A stretch of DNA of 7,283 nucleotides from JAWVZU01 sp033722075. Its GTDB lineage: Bacteria > Pseudomonadota > Gammaproteobacteria > Xanthomonadales > SZUA-38. The notes under the pieces are model-generated. The model did not search any database. It was not told where the DNA came from and saw only the letters and a list, made by a program, of their open reading frames with translations. The stretch lies in contig JAWVZU010000208.1 of NCBI GenBank assembly GCA_033722075.1, forward strand, positions 1 to 7,283, given 5' to 3'. Positions 1 to 6,939 of the stretch are shown here, piece by piece (the stretch's first letter is position 1; the number at the start of each line of letters is the position of its first letter). The position numbers were made by a program, and so were the translations under genes.

Positions 1-1
1 C

Positions 2-457
2 GAGTTCGACCAGATCCGCTATGCCGACGGCGACACGCCGACGGCGGTCATCCGGGAAAACATGCAGCAGACCATGCAGAAGGACGCCGCGGTGTTCCGT
101 ACCGAAGAGTCCCTCGCCAGCGGTTGTGAGGGCATGGCCGAGGTTTTCGCCAGTTTCGAGAACATCAAGGTGCATGACCGGTCATTGGTCTGGAACACGG
201 ACCTGGTCGAGACCCTTGAACTGCGCAATCTGCTGGTCAACGCGGTGGCCACCGTGGAGTCGGCCCGAAATCGCAAGGAGAGCCGCGGCGCTCATGCCCG
301 CGAGGATTTCCAGGACCGCGACGACGAGAACTGGATGAAGCACACCTATGTCTGGGTGGATCCGGCGGGGGCGGTGAGTTTCGACTACCGCCCGGTGCAC
401 ATGCACACCCTGACGGATGACGTGGAAGTCATTCCGCCCAAGGCGAGAACCTACTGA
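2..457 (+). CDS. sdhA: Succinate dehydrogenase flavoprotein subunit SdhA, C-terminal part (5' end outside window)
   Basis: This is the last 151 codons of the FAD-carrying subunit of complex II, which oxidises succinate to fumarate on the cytoplasmic face of the inner membrane and passes electrons to SdhB. The reading frame is open from base 2, so the gene starts upstream; the FAD-binding and substrate-binding parts, including the covalent-FAD histidine, are not visible. What is visible is the helical C-terminal domain of the SDH/fumarate reductase family: a DRSLVWNTDL segment, the hallmark ESRGAHARED motif (fragment residues about 93-102), RDDENWMKH just after it, a YRPVH stretch, and the family-typical ending PPKARTY. 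The ending and motifs look like the alphaproteobacterial/mitochondrial type. Only 27 bases separate it from sdhB, so the two are surely co-transcribed; sdhC and sdhD are expected upstream. A fumarate reductase FrdA is the alternative, but the SdhB type next door argues for SDH. Confidence 0.96.
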   Translation, partial: EFDQIRYADGDTPTAVIRENMQQTMQKDAAVFRTEESLASGCEGMAEVFASFENIKVHDRSLVWNTDLVETLELRNLLVNAVATVESARNRKESRGAHAREDFQDRDDENWMKHTYVWVDPAGAVSFDYRPVHMHTLTDDVEVIPPKARTY

Positions 458-484
458 ACACGGACAGGATCAGAGACGAGCACC

Positions 485-1270
485 ATGGCTGAATTTACCC
501 TCCCCAAGAACTCGAAAATCACCTCGGGCAAGCAATGGCCCGTGCAGGGCTCGCCGAAAAAGCCCCTGAAACTGAAGATCTACCGCTGGGACCCGGACTC
601 GGGCGAAAACCCGCGCACCGACACCTACACCATCGATGCCGACGACTGCGGTCCGATGGTCCTCGATGCCCTGCTCAAGATCAAGGACGAGGTGGACCCG
701 ACGCTGACCCTGCGCCGATCCTGCCGGGAAGGCATCTGCGGCTCCTGTGCCATGAACATCAACGGCACCAATACGCTCGCCTGCACCAAGCCGATTGACG
801 ATATCGAGGGCGAAATCAGGGTCTATCCGCTGCCGCACATGCCGGTCATCAAGGACCTGGTCCCGGACCTGACCCATTTCTACGCGCAGCTGCGCTCCAT
901 CGAACCCTGGATGAAGACCGCTTCGCCGACCCCCCCGGACAAGGAGCGGCTCCAGTCGAAGGAAGACCGCGAGAAACTCGACGGGCTTTATGAATGCATC
1001 CTGTGCGCCTGCTGTTCGACGGCTTGCCCGAGCTACTGGTGGAATCCGGACCGTTACCTTGGGCCCGCGGTACTGCTGCAGGCCTACCGCTGGATCGTCG
1101 ACTCGCGGGACGAGGCCACGGGTGAGCGGCTGGATGCCCTGGAAGATCCGTTCCGGCTCTACCGCTGCCACACCATCATGAACTGCACCAAGACCTGTCC
1201 GAAGCACCTCAACCCGGCGAAAGCCATTGCCGAGACCAAGAAGCTGCTGATGCAGCGCCGCGGGACCTGA
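485..1270 (+). CDS. sdhB: Succinate dehydrogenase iron-sulfur subunit SdhB
   Basis: This 261-residue protein carries electrons from the SdhA flavin through three iron-sulfur clusters to ubiquinone. The N-terminal ferredoxin domain holds the [2Fe-2S] ligands C80, C85, C88 and C100 (RSCREGICGSC motif). The C-terminal domain holds C171, C174, C177 and C238 for [4Fe-4S], and C181, C228 and C234 for [3Fe-4S]; these assignments follow E. coli SdhB. Residues matching the E. coli quinone pocket are also present: P182, S183, W185-W186, H229 and I231. The length and the N-terminus (MAEFTLPKNSKI) are of the alphaproteobacterial/mitochondrial type, longer than the roughly 238-residue E. coli type. The ATG at 485 was chosen because it gives the family N-terminus and follows the purine-rich GAGACGAG (473-480). 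The protein is complete with no missing ligand. No sdhE-like assembly-factor gene follows; a DoxX gene does. Confidence 0.98.
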   Translation: MAEFTLPKNSKITSGKQWPVQGSPKKPLKLKIYRWDPDSGENPRTDTYTIDADDCGPMVLDALLKIKDEVDPTLTLRRSCREGICGSCAMNINGTNTLACTKPIDDIEGEIRVYPLPHMPVIKDLVPDLTHFYAQLRSIEPWMKTASPTPPDKERLQSKEDREKLDGLYECILCACCSTACPSYWWNPDRYLGPAVLLQAYRWIVDSRDEATGERLDALEDPFRLYRCHTIMNCTKTCPKHLNPAKAIAETKKLLMQRRGT

Positions 1271-1353
1271 TCGGGCGAAAAACTGAAAGAAAACCGAGTC
1301 TGCGTCGTTCTCCTGGGAGGAGCGTTGGGTATTGCCCGATCCGATACCAGAAC

Positions 1354-1360
1354 AGAGGGA
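1354..1360 (+). promoter_or_regulatory. Ribosome binding site that fixes the DoxX start
   Basis: AGAGGGA lies seven bases before the ATG at 1368. An earlier in-frame TTG at 1332 would add 12 residues (MPDPIPEQRDNK) unlike a DoxX N-terminus and has no comparable site in front, so the ATG is preferred. Confidence 0.7.
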
Positions 1361-1367
1361 CAACAAG

Positions 1368-1988
1368 ATGCAGCTCCTGGTCAAACTTCAGCAGTTCATG
1401 GACGCGGTTCGCCGAATCGATTTTCTCGGGCCGGTGGCCCTGCGAATCTACCTTGCTCCAATCTTCATCCTTGCCGGTTTCAACAAGCTCTCCAACGCGG
1501 AGAACGTCGCGAGCTATTTTGAATACCTCGGAATGCCCTTTCCGCAGCTGATGGTTTACCTGGCCGGAGGGACCGAATTTTTCGGCGGCATCCTGCTGGT
1601 GCTCGGGCTCGCGGTTCGCTGGATCACGATCCCTCTGATGTTCACGATGATCGTTGCTGCAGCGACCGCACACTGGGAGAACGGGTGGCATGCGCTGCCG
1701 GAAACGGAGCTGCAAGTGCCCTGGGAATGGCGCAGCGACCTGATCGACGATGCCATCGAGAAGCGTGAGATGGCCCGGAGCATCCTTCGCGAGCACGGAA
1801 ACTATGAATGGTTGACCGGTGCAGGGCCGATTACGATTCTCAAGAACGGCATCGAGTTCGCGGCCACCTATTTCATCATGTTGCTGGCCCTTTGGGGTCT
1901 CGGCGCGGGCCGCTATCTCAGCGCCGACTACTGGCTCCGGCGGAAATTCATGCCCGATGACGAGGCGTCGGCCGGTTCCTACGGCTGA
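1368..1988 (+). CDS. DoxX-family inner membrane protein, HvfX-like
   Basis: This is a 206-residue integral membrane protein of the DoxX family (from ATG 1368). Four hydrophobic segments are visible at about residues 20-38, 60-81, 84-101 and 161-182. The first carries the family-typical sequence ending in AGFNKL, and the second has the GGTEFFGGILL pattern. Between segments 3 and 4 is a polar insertion of about 60 residues with AHWENGW (101-107), an acidic/basic helix and EHGNYEWLT (142-150), followed by NGIEFAATYF. From memory, this insertion and the GAGRYLSADYW tail recur in HvfX-type DoxX proteins of gammaproteobacteria, which sit beside copper-binding RiPP genes (hvfABC). No hvfA, hvfB or hvfC is present here, so that role cannot be assigned. 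DoxX proteins elsewhere are linked to thiosulfate:quinone oxidation or redox stress, but the family is poorly defined. It lies 97 bases after sdhB on the same strand and may be read from the sdh operon; the gap holds no clear terminator. Confidence 0.88.
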   Translation: MQLLVKLQQFMDAVRRIDFLGPVALRIYLAPIFILAGFNKLSNAENVASYFEYLGMPFPQLMVYLAGGTEFFGGILLVLGLAVRWITIPLMFTMIVAAATAHWENGWHALPETELQVPWEWRSDLIDDAIEKREMARSILREHGNYEWLTGAGPITILKNGIEFAATYFIMLLALWGLGAGRYLSADYWLRRKFMPDDEASAGSYG

Positions 1989-1993
1989 CGGGG

Positions 1994-2022
1994 TTCACTC
2001 AAACGTAAGGATCACGCATTAT
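1994..2022 (+). promoter_or_regulatory. Candidate sigma-70 promoter for the alkaline phosphatase gene
   Basis: TTCACT (1994-1999) and CATTAT (2017-2022) each match four of six bases of the -35 and -10 consensus and are 17 bases apart. This would start transcription near 2029, about 28 bases before the ATG at 2058. It lies wholly in the gap after the DoxX stop. No convincing Pho box is seen here, so phosphate control is not shown by the sequence. The call rests only on consensus matching. Confidence 0.35.
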
Positions 2023-2041
2023 GCTGGGCTCTCCCGACGCT

Positions 2042-2049
2042 GGATGAGA
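2042..2049 (+). promoter_or_regulatory. Ribosome binding site supporting ATG 2058
   Basis: GGATGAGA ends eight bases before the ATG at 2058. The in-frame TTG at 2052 would leave only two bases after it, too close for normal initiation, so ATG is preferred. The match to the consensus is moderate. Confidence 0.45.
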
Positions 2050-2057
2050 TTTTGCTG

Positions 2058-3437
2058 ATGCGCTTGGTTCCCCTTGTTATTGCCGGACTCGTTCTCATGG
2101 CCTGCACGACCGATTCGGACGTCAGGCAGGAGGTCAACGCGATAACGGGCTCGCCCGGTTCGGTTCCCAGGAACCTGATCATCATGATCGGTGACGGGAT
2201 GGGGCCCGCGCAGGTCAGCGCCTTCCGCGCTTTTCAGGACGACCCGGAAACCGTCGCGGTCGAAACGCTGCCCGTCGATTCGATCCTGGTCGGTAACGTC
2301 CGGACCAAGTCCATGGGTGCACCCTGGGTGGTGGTTGATTCGGCGGCCGCCGCCACTGCCTACGCGACCGGACAGCCTACCTGGAACGAGGTTGTCGGGC
2401 TGGATGCCTCCGGCGAGCCGCTGGAGACGTTGTTCGAGCGCGCCCGGCGGCAGGACATGGGGGTGGGCATTGCGGTGACTTCCGAGGTGACCCATGCGAC
2501 GCCGGCGTCGTTCCTGGCGCACGTGGATTACCGCAAGAAATATGCGCGCATCGCCGACCAGCTGTTCGACAACCAGATCGATGGCCGACCGATCGCGGAC
2601 ATCCTGCTGGGCGGCGGCCGCACGCACCTGCAGCGGGAGGATCGAAATCTCGTCGGCGAGTTCGAGAATGCAGGCTACCGGATCGCCATGACCGCCAGCG
2701 AGCTCACCCAAAGCGCCGGTTCGGACCTCGTCCTGGGGCTGTTTGCGCCGCGAGGCTTGCCCGCAGCCTGGGACCGGGACCCGACGATTCCATCGCTGGC
2801 CGAGATGACCCGCTTTGCCCTGGAATCTTTGAGCGGCAATCGAAACGGTTTCGTGCTGTTGGTGGAAGGCAGCCAGATCGACTGGGCCGGCCATGACAAC
2901 CAGATTGCCAAGTTGATGAGTGAGATGGGCGATTTCATGGATGCCATAGAAGTCGCGCTGGATTTCGCCGAGGCGGATGGCGAAACGCTGGTCATGATCA
3001 CGGCCGACCACGAGACGGGCGGTTTGAGCCTGGGTGTCGAGGATCATCCGTTCGTGGCCGACGAAGCTTATGTCTGGGATCCCCGGCCGCTGCAGCAACT
3101 CGACGGAACGCCCCTGGGTATGGTGATCGGCATGGAGCCGGGCCAGTCGCTCCTGGAGGCCGCCACGCACTATTTTCCCTTCGAACTGGATGCGGCGGAG
3201 CGGGAACTGCTGACCAACGCGGGTTCCGGCGAGGACGCGGTGGTGGCGCTCAACCTGATCCTCGATCGCCGGACCGGGACGGGCTGGAGCACCGGCGGCC
3301 ACACGGGCGTCGATGTCCCGCTTTACGCCTACGGTCCCGGGAGCGAGGCGCTGCGCGGTTCCCACGCGAGCGAAGCGGTCGGCATTCGCCTGAACCAGTT
3401 GATGTTCGCTGACCGCGGCCAGGCAGCCGAACGCTGA
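2058..3437 (+). CDS. Alkaline phosphatase (PhoA superfamily), predicted lipoprotein
   Basis: This 459-residue phosphomonoesterase is predicted to release phosphate from organic esters in the periplasm. The N-terminus is a short hydrophobic stretch ending in LMAC, so C16 is a probable lipidation site (Met at -2 is not ideal), suggesting an outer-membrane-anchored enzyme. Mapping onto E. coli PhoA by motif gives metal ligand D46 (IGDGMG), nucleophile S95 (VDSAAAAT), T148, phosphate-binding R159, E270 (VEGSQIDW), D275 and H279, D317-H318 (TADHETGG) and H415 (STGGHTG). All zinc-site residues are therefore present. E. coli D153 and K328 are replaced by H146 and W276, a pair known from Vibrio-type and other fast, cold-active phosphatases. 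Residues about 325-405 form a variable crown-like insertion before the final metal ligand. It lies 69 bases after the DoxX gene with its own candidate promoter. The DNA shows no frameshift. Substrate preference (monoester versus diester) cannot be read from sequence. Confidence 0.93.
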   Translation: MRLVPLVIAGLVLMACTTDSDVRQEVNAITGSPGSVPRNLIIMIGDGMGPAQVSAFRAFQDDPETVAVETLPVDSILVGNVRTKSMGAPWVVVDSAAAATAYATGQPTWNEVVGLDASGEPLETLFERARRQDMGVGIAVTSEVTHATPASFLAHVDYRKKYARIADQLFDNQIDGRPIADILLGGGRTHLQREDRNLVGEFENAGYRIAMTASELTQSAGSDLVLGLFAPRGLPAAWDRDPTIPSLAEMTRFALESLSGNRNGFVLLVEGSQIDWAGHDNQIAKLMSEMGDFMDAIEVALDFAEADGETLVMITADHETGGLSLGVEDHPFVADEAYVWDPRPLQQLDGTPLGMVIGMEPGQSLLEAATHYFPFELDAAERELLTNAGSGEDAVVALNLILDRRTGTGWSTGGHTGVDVPLYAYGPGSEALRGSHASEAVGIRLNQLMFADRGQAAER

Positions 3438-3492
3438 GGCGTGCAGCTCTGTTAAACTAACGGGCTGTTTTGTCCAACGACTGATCGCACCT

Positions 3493-6400
3493 ATGAGTAC
3501 CGCCGCAGAGAATCTCCCCCACGCCGGGAAAGAGACCGCCCATCCGCTCCGTTTCGTGACTGCGGCCTCGCTGTTCGACGGCCACGATGCCGCGATCAAC
3601 ATCATGCGCCGCCTGATCCAGGCGCAGGGCGTCGAGGTCGTGCACCTGGGGCACAACCGCAGCGTCGAGGACGTGGTGCGGGCCGCCCTGCAGGAGGACG
3701 CGGACGGTATCGCCGTATCCAGCTACCAGGGTGGTCACGTCGAGTACTTCAAGTACATGGTCGACATGCTGCGCGAGCACGGCGCCGAGCATGTACGGGT
3801 CTTCGGTGGCGGCGGCGGAACCATCACCCTGGACGAGATCAGGGAGCTCCACGACTACGGCGTCGAGCGCATCTATCATCCCGACGACGGGCTGGAAATG
3901 GGCCTGGTCCCGATGATCGAGGACCTGGTCGAACGGACCGAGCGGCAGCGGCGGGGCAGTACGGCACCGGAATCGATCACCCCGGAGAAACCTTTGACCA
4001 TCGCGCGCATGCTCTCCGCCCTGGAAGACGGCGCGTTCGGTGACAAGGAACTGGAGCGGATGCGCAAGGAGTGGCAGGCGGCTGCCGGGCGCGTCCCGGT
4101 CGTCGGCATCACGGGGACCGGCGGGGCCGGTAAATCCAGCGTGGTCGATGAACTGCTCAACCGGTTTCTTCAGCATTTTCCGGAAATGCGGATCGCCGTC
4201 CTGGCGGTGGATCCCACCCGGCGACGGACCGGAGGGGCATTGCTGGGCGACCGGATCCGGATGAACTCCCTGCGCAGTTCCAGGGTTTACATGCGCTCCA
4301 TGGCGACCCGCCGTGCACACCTCGCCACAAGCGCCATGCTCAGCGACTGCATCGCCCTGTTGCGTGCCAGCGGCTTCGACCTCGTGATCCTAGAGACGGC
4401 GGGCATCGGCCAGTCGGATACGGAAGTGGTCGACCTGGTGGATTTTCCGGCCTATGTCATGACCTCCGATTTTGGCGCAGCCAGCCAGCTGGAGAAGATC
4501 GACATGCTGGATTTCGCCGAACTGGTGGTGCTGAACAAATACGATCGCCAGGGATCGGAAGACGCCCTGCGCGACGTTCGCAAGCAGTGGAAGCGAAATC
4601 GCCTGAAGTTCGACCTGGAAAACGATCAGGTGCCCGTATATCCGACCATCGCCAGCCAGTTCAACGATCCGGGAGTGACCTGGATGTTCGCCAACCTGTG
4701 CCGACTGGTCGGCGAACAATGTGGCGTCGAGTGGTCGCCGGAGATCGACGCTGAAGCGCGCGAACCCAAGTCCGTGGCCCTGATTCCGGGGGAACGTGTC
4801 CGCTACCTGGCGGAGATCGCCGAGCAGGGGCGGTCCATCAACGATTCCATCGAACACCAGATGCAGTCGGCTTCCATGGCCCAGCATTTCCACGAGTCGC
4901 TGAAGGCGCTCGAAGACCCCGAGCTCCCGGACCCGCTGGATCTGTACGCAGAGCCCGAGGGCGATGAGGATGCGTCTCTGGTCCACCTCCGCCAGCGCTA
5001 CAACGAGGCGATCAAGGCACTCAACCCCGAAGCCGTGGAGCTGCTCAAGGGCTGGCCTGCCCGCGCTGAAGCCGTGCAGGCCGAGGAATATGAATACGAG
5101 GTCCGGGGCAAGACGATTCATGGCGAAAACTACCGCGAGTCGTTGAGCCGCAACCTGATTCCCAAGGTCGCCCCGCCGAAGTACCGGGACTGGGGTGAGC
5201 TGCTGAAGTTCCTGATGAAGGAGAACCTCCCCGGTGCCTATCCTTACACCGGCGGGGTGTACCCCTATCGGCGCACCGGCGAGGACCCGACCCGTATGTT
5301 TGCCGGGGAAGGGACCCCGGAACGGACCAACCGGCGGTTCCATTATCTTTCGGCCGACGCGCCGGCGGCTCGCCTGTCCACCGCCTTTGATTCGGTGACG
5401 CTCTACGGCGAGGATCCGCATGAGCGTCCCGACATCTATGGCAAGGTCGGGAATTCCGGGGTGTCGATCGCAACCCTGGACGACATGAAGAAGCTCTATT
5501 CCGGGTTCGATCTGTGCGCGCCGACCACCTCCGTCTCCATGACCATCAACGGGCCGGCGCCCATGATGATGGCGTTCTTCATGAATACCGCCATCGACCA
5601 GCAGGTGGAGCGCCACCTCAGGGAACAGGGTGAGTGGGAGGCGGCCCTGAAGAAACGCTGCGAACTACTGGCAGAAAACGGAGAGCCGGAGTACCGCGGC
5701 GATCTGCCCGAGGGTCACTACGGCCTGGGTCTCGGCATGCTTGGCGTGACCGGCGATCAGCTGGTCGACGCGGAGACCTACGGGCGCATAAAGGAAGAGA
5801 CCATGAAAGTGGTCCGGGGCACGGTACAGGCCGACATTCTCAAGGAGGACCAGGCCCAGAACACGTGCATCTTTTCCACCGAATTCGCGATGCACATGAT
5901 GGGCGATATCCAGCAGTATTTCGTGGATCACGGGGTGCGCAACTTCTATTCCGTGTCCATCTCCGGCTATCACATCGCGGAGGCCGGCGCGAACCCGATT
6001 TCGCAGCTCGCATTCACCCTGGCCAACGGATTCACCATCGTCGAGTATTACCTGGCCCGCGGGATGCATATCGACGAGTTCGCACCCAATCTGTCGTTCT
6101 TCTTCTCCAACGGCATGGATCCCGAGTACACCGTGATCGGCCGGGTGGCCCGACGCATCTGGGCACGCGCCATGCGCGAACGCTACGGCGCCAATCGCCG
6201 CTCCCAGATGCTGAAATACCACATCCAGACCTCCGGGCGGTCGCTGCATGCCCAGGAGATCCAGTTCAACGACATCCGGACTACCCTGCAGGCGCTGTAT
6301 GCCATTTTCGACAACTGCAACAGCCTGCATACCAATGCCTACGACGAGGCGATCACCACGCCCACCGAGGAGTCGGTGCGCCGGGCGGTGGCCATTCAGC

Positions 6401-6918
6401 TGATCATCAACCGCGAGCTGGGCCTGAATTTCTGCGAGAACCCCTGGCAGGGCTCGTTCATCATCGACGAGCTGACGGATATCGTGGAGGAGGCCGTTTA
6501 TCAGGAGTTCGAGCGCATCTCCGAGCGCGGCGGCGTGCTGGGCGCCATGGACACCATGTACCAGCGCGGCAAGATCCAGGACGAGAGCCTGTACTACGAG
6601 AGCCGCAAGCATGACGGCAGCCTGCCCATCATCGGCGTGAACACCTTCCTGCCGGCCGAGGGCCAGGAGGACGAGGTGGGCACGCTGGAGCTCATGCGCT
6701 CCAACGACGAGGAGAAACAGGCACAGATCGACGCGGTGCGCGCGTTCCAGCGCAACCACGTGGCCGATCGCAGCGAGTCCCTCGAGCAGCTGCAGCGGGT
6801 AGCGCGGGCCCGCGGCAACATCTTCGAGGAGCTCGTCCAGACCGTGAAGACCAGCTCCCTGGGTCAGATCTCCCGCGCGCTGTACGATGTGGGAGGCGAG
6901 TACCGCCGCAACATGTGA
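3493..6918 (+). CDS. icmF: Fused B12-dependent isobutyryl-CoA mutase/G-protein chaperone IcmF
   Basis: This 1141-residue chain interconverts isobutyryl-CoA and n-butyryl-CoA by adenosylcobalamin radical chemistry in the cytoplasm. It joins what is usually three proteins. Residues about 18-145 are the B12-binding domain, with DGH motif and axial ligand H31, SSYQGG (76-81) and the glycine run GGGGG (105-109). Residues about 200-410 are a MeaB-like GTPase that gates cofactor loading: P-loop GTGGAGKS (208-215), VDPTRRRTGGALLGD (239-253), ETAG (301-304) and NKYD (348-351). A helical linker follows to about 560, then the mutase TIM barrel with SGYHIAEAG (824-832; H827 matches the catalytic His244 of methylmalonyl-CoA mutase). 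F603 (RMFAG) stands where that enzyme has Tyr89, and Q789 (DQAQNT) where it has Arg207, the isobutyryl-CoA signature; pivalyl/isovaleryl-CoA activity remains possible. Length is near the family's 1070-1125. The name is unrelated to type VI secretion IcmF. ATG 3493 has no clear Shine-Dalgarno in front, but no better start is visible. The crotonase gene begins 21 bases downstream. Confidence 0.95.
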   Translation: MSTAAENLPHAGKETAHPLRFVTAASLFDGHDAAINIMRRLIQAQGVEVVHLGHNRSVEDVVRAALQEDADGIAVSSYQGGHVEYFKYMVDMLREHGAEHVRVFGGGGGTITLDEIRELHDYGVERIYHPDDGLEMGLVPMIEDLVERTERQRRGSTAPESITPEKPLTIARMLSALEDGAFGDKELERMRKEWQAAAGRVPVVGITGTGGAGKSSVVDELLNRFLQHFPEMRIAVLAVDPTRRRTGGALLGDRIRMNSLRSSRVYMRSMATRRAHLATSAMLSDCIALLRASGFDLVILETAGIGQSDTEVVDLVDFPAYVMTSDFGAASQLEKIDMLDFAELVVLNKYDRQGSEDALRDVRKQWKRNRLKFDLENDQVPVYPTIASQFNDPGVTWMFANLCRLVGEQCGVEWSPEIDAEAREPKSVALIPGERVRYLAEIAEQGRSINDSIEHQMQSASMAQHFHESLKALEDPELPDPLDLYAEPEGDEDASLVHLRQRYNEAIKALNPEAVELLKGWPARAEAVQAEEYEYEVRGKTIHGENYRESLSRNLIPKVAPPKYRDWGELLKFLMKENLPGAYPYTGGVYPYRRTGEDPTRMFAGEGTPERTNRRFHYLSADAPAARLSTAFDSVTLYGEDPHERPDIYGKVGNSGVSIATLDDMKKLYSGFDLCAPTTSVSMTINGPAPMMMAFFMNTAIDQQVERHLREQGEWEAALKKRCELLAENGEPEYRGDLPEGHYGLGLGMLGVTGDQLVDAETYGRIKEETMKVVRGTVQADILKEDQAQNTCIFSTEFAMHMMGDIQQYFVDHGVRNFYSVSISGYHIAEAGANPISQLAFTLANGFTIVEYYLARGMHIDEFAPNLSFFFSNGMDPEYTVIGRVARRIWARAMRERYGANRRSQMLKYHIQTSGRSLHAQEIQFNDIRTTLQALYAIFDNCNSLHTNAYDEAITTPTEESVRRAVAIQLIINRELGLNFCENPWQGSFIIDELTDIVEEAVYQEFERISERGGVLGAMDTMYQRGKIQDESLYYESRKHDGSLPIIGVNTFLPAEGQEDEVGTLELMRSNDEEKQAQIDAVRAFQRNHVADRSESLEQLQRVARARGNIFEELVQTVKTSSLGQISRALYDVGGEYRRNM

Positions 6919-6939
6919 ATTTTCACCGGGGCACCAGAG

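Noticed and set aside
1311..1323. Five-base hairpin CTCCT-GGG-AGGAG between sdhB and the DoxX gene
   Set aside because: The stem is short and is followed by GCGTTGGG rather than a T run, so it does not qualify as a terminator.
1328..1348. Inverted repeat GGTAT/ATACC with an 11-base spacer before the DoxX ribosome binding site
   Set aside because: Arms are only five bases with no extension, within chance expectation, and no known operator matches.
2021..2047. An eight-codon mini-ORF (MLGSPDAG) with TAAGGA nine bases before it, ahead of the phosphatase gene
   Set aside because: Its ATG overlaps the proposed -10 box, so it would not be in the transcript from that promoter. It shows no attenuator-like codon run or hairpin.
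3451..3461. Small palindrome GTTA-AAC-TAAC upstream of icmF as a possible regulator site
   Set aside because: Four-base arms are too short to support an operator, and no adjacent regulator gene is visible.
2019..3656. A 545-codon open frame on the minus strand opposite the alkaline phosphatase gene
   Set aside because: The plus strand here has an unmistakable enzyme with all catalytic motifs. The antisense product has no recognisable motif and reflects high GC with few stop codons.
3493..6918. Methylmalonyl-CoA mutase or type VI secretion IcmF as the identity of the large gene
   Set aside because: The fused domain order and F603/Q789 do not fit methylmalonyl-CoA mutase, and the secretion protein shares only the name, not the domains.
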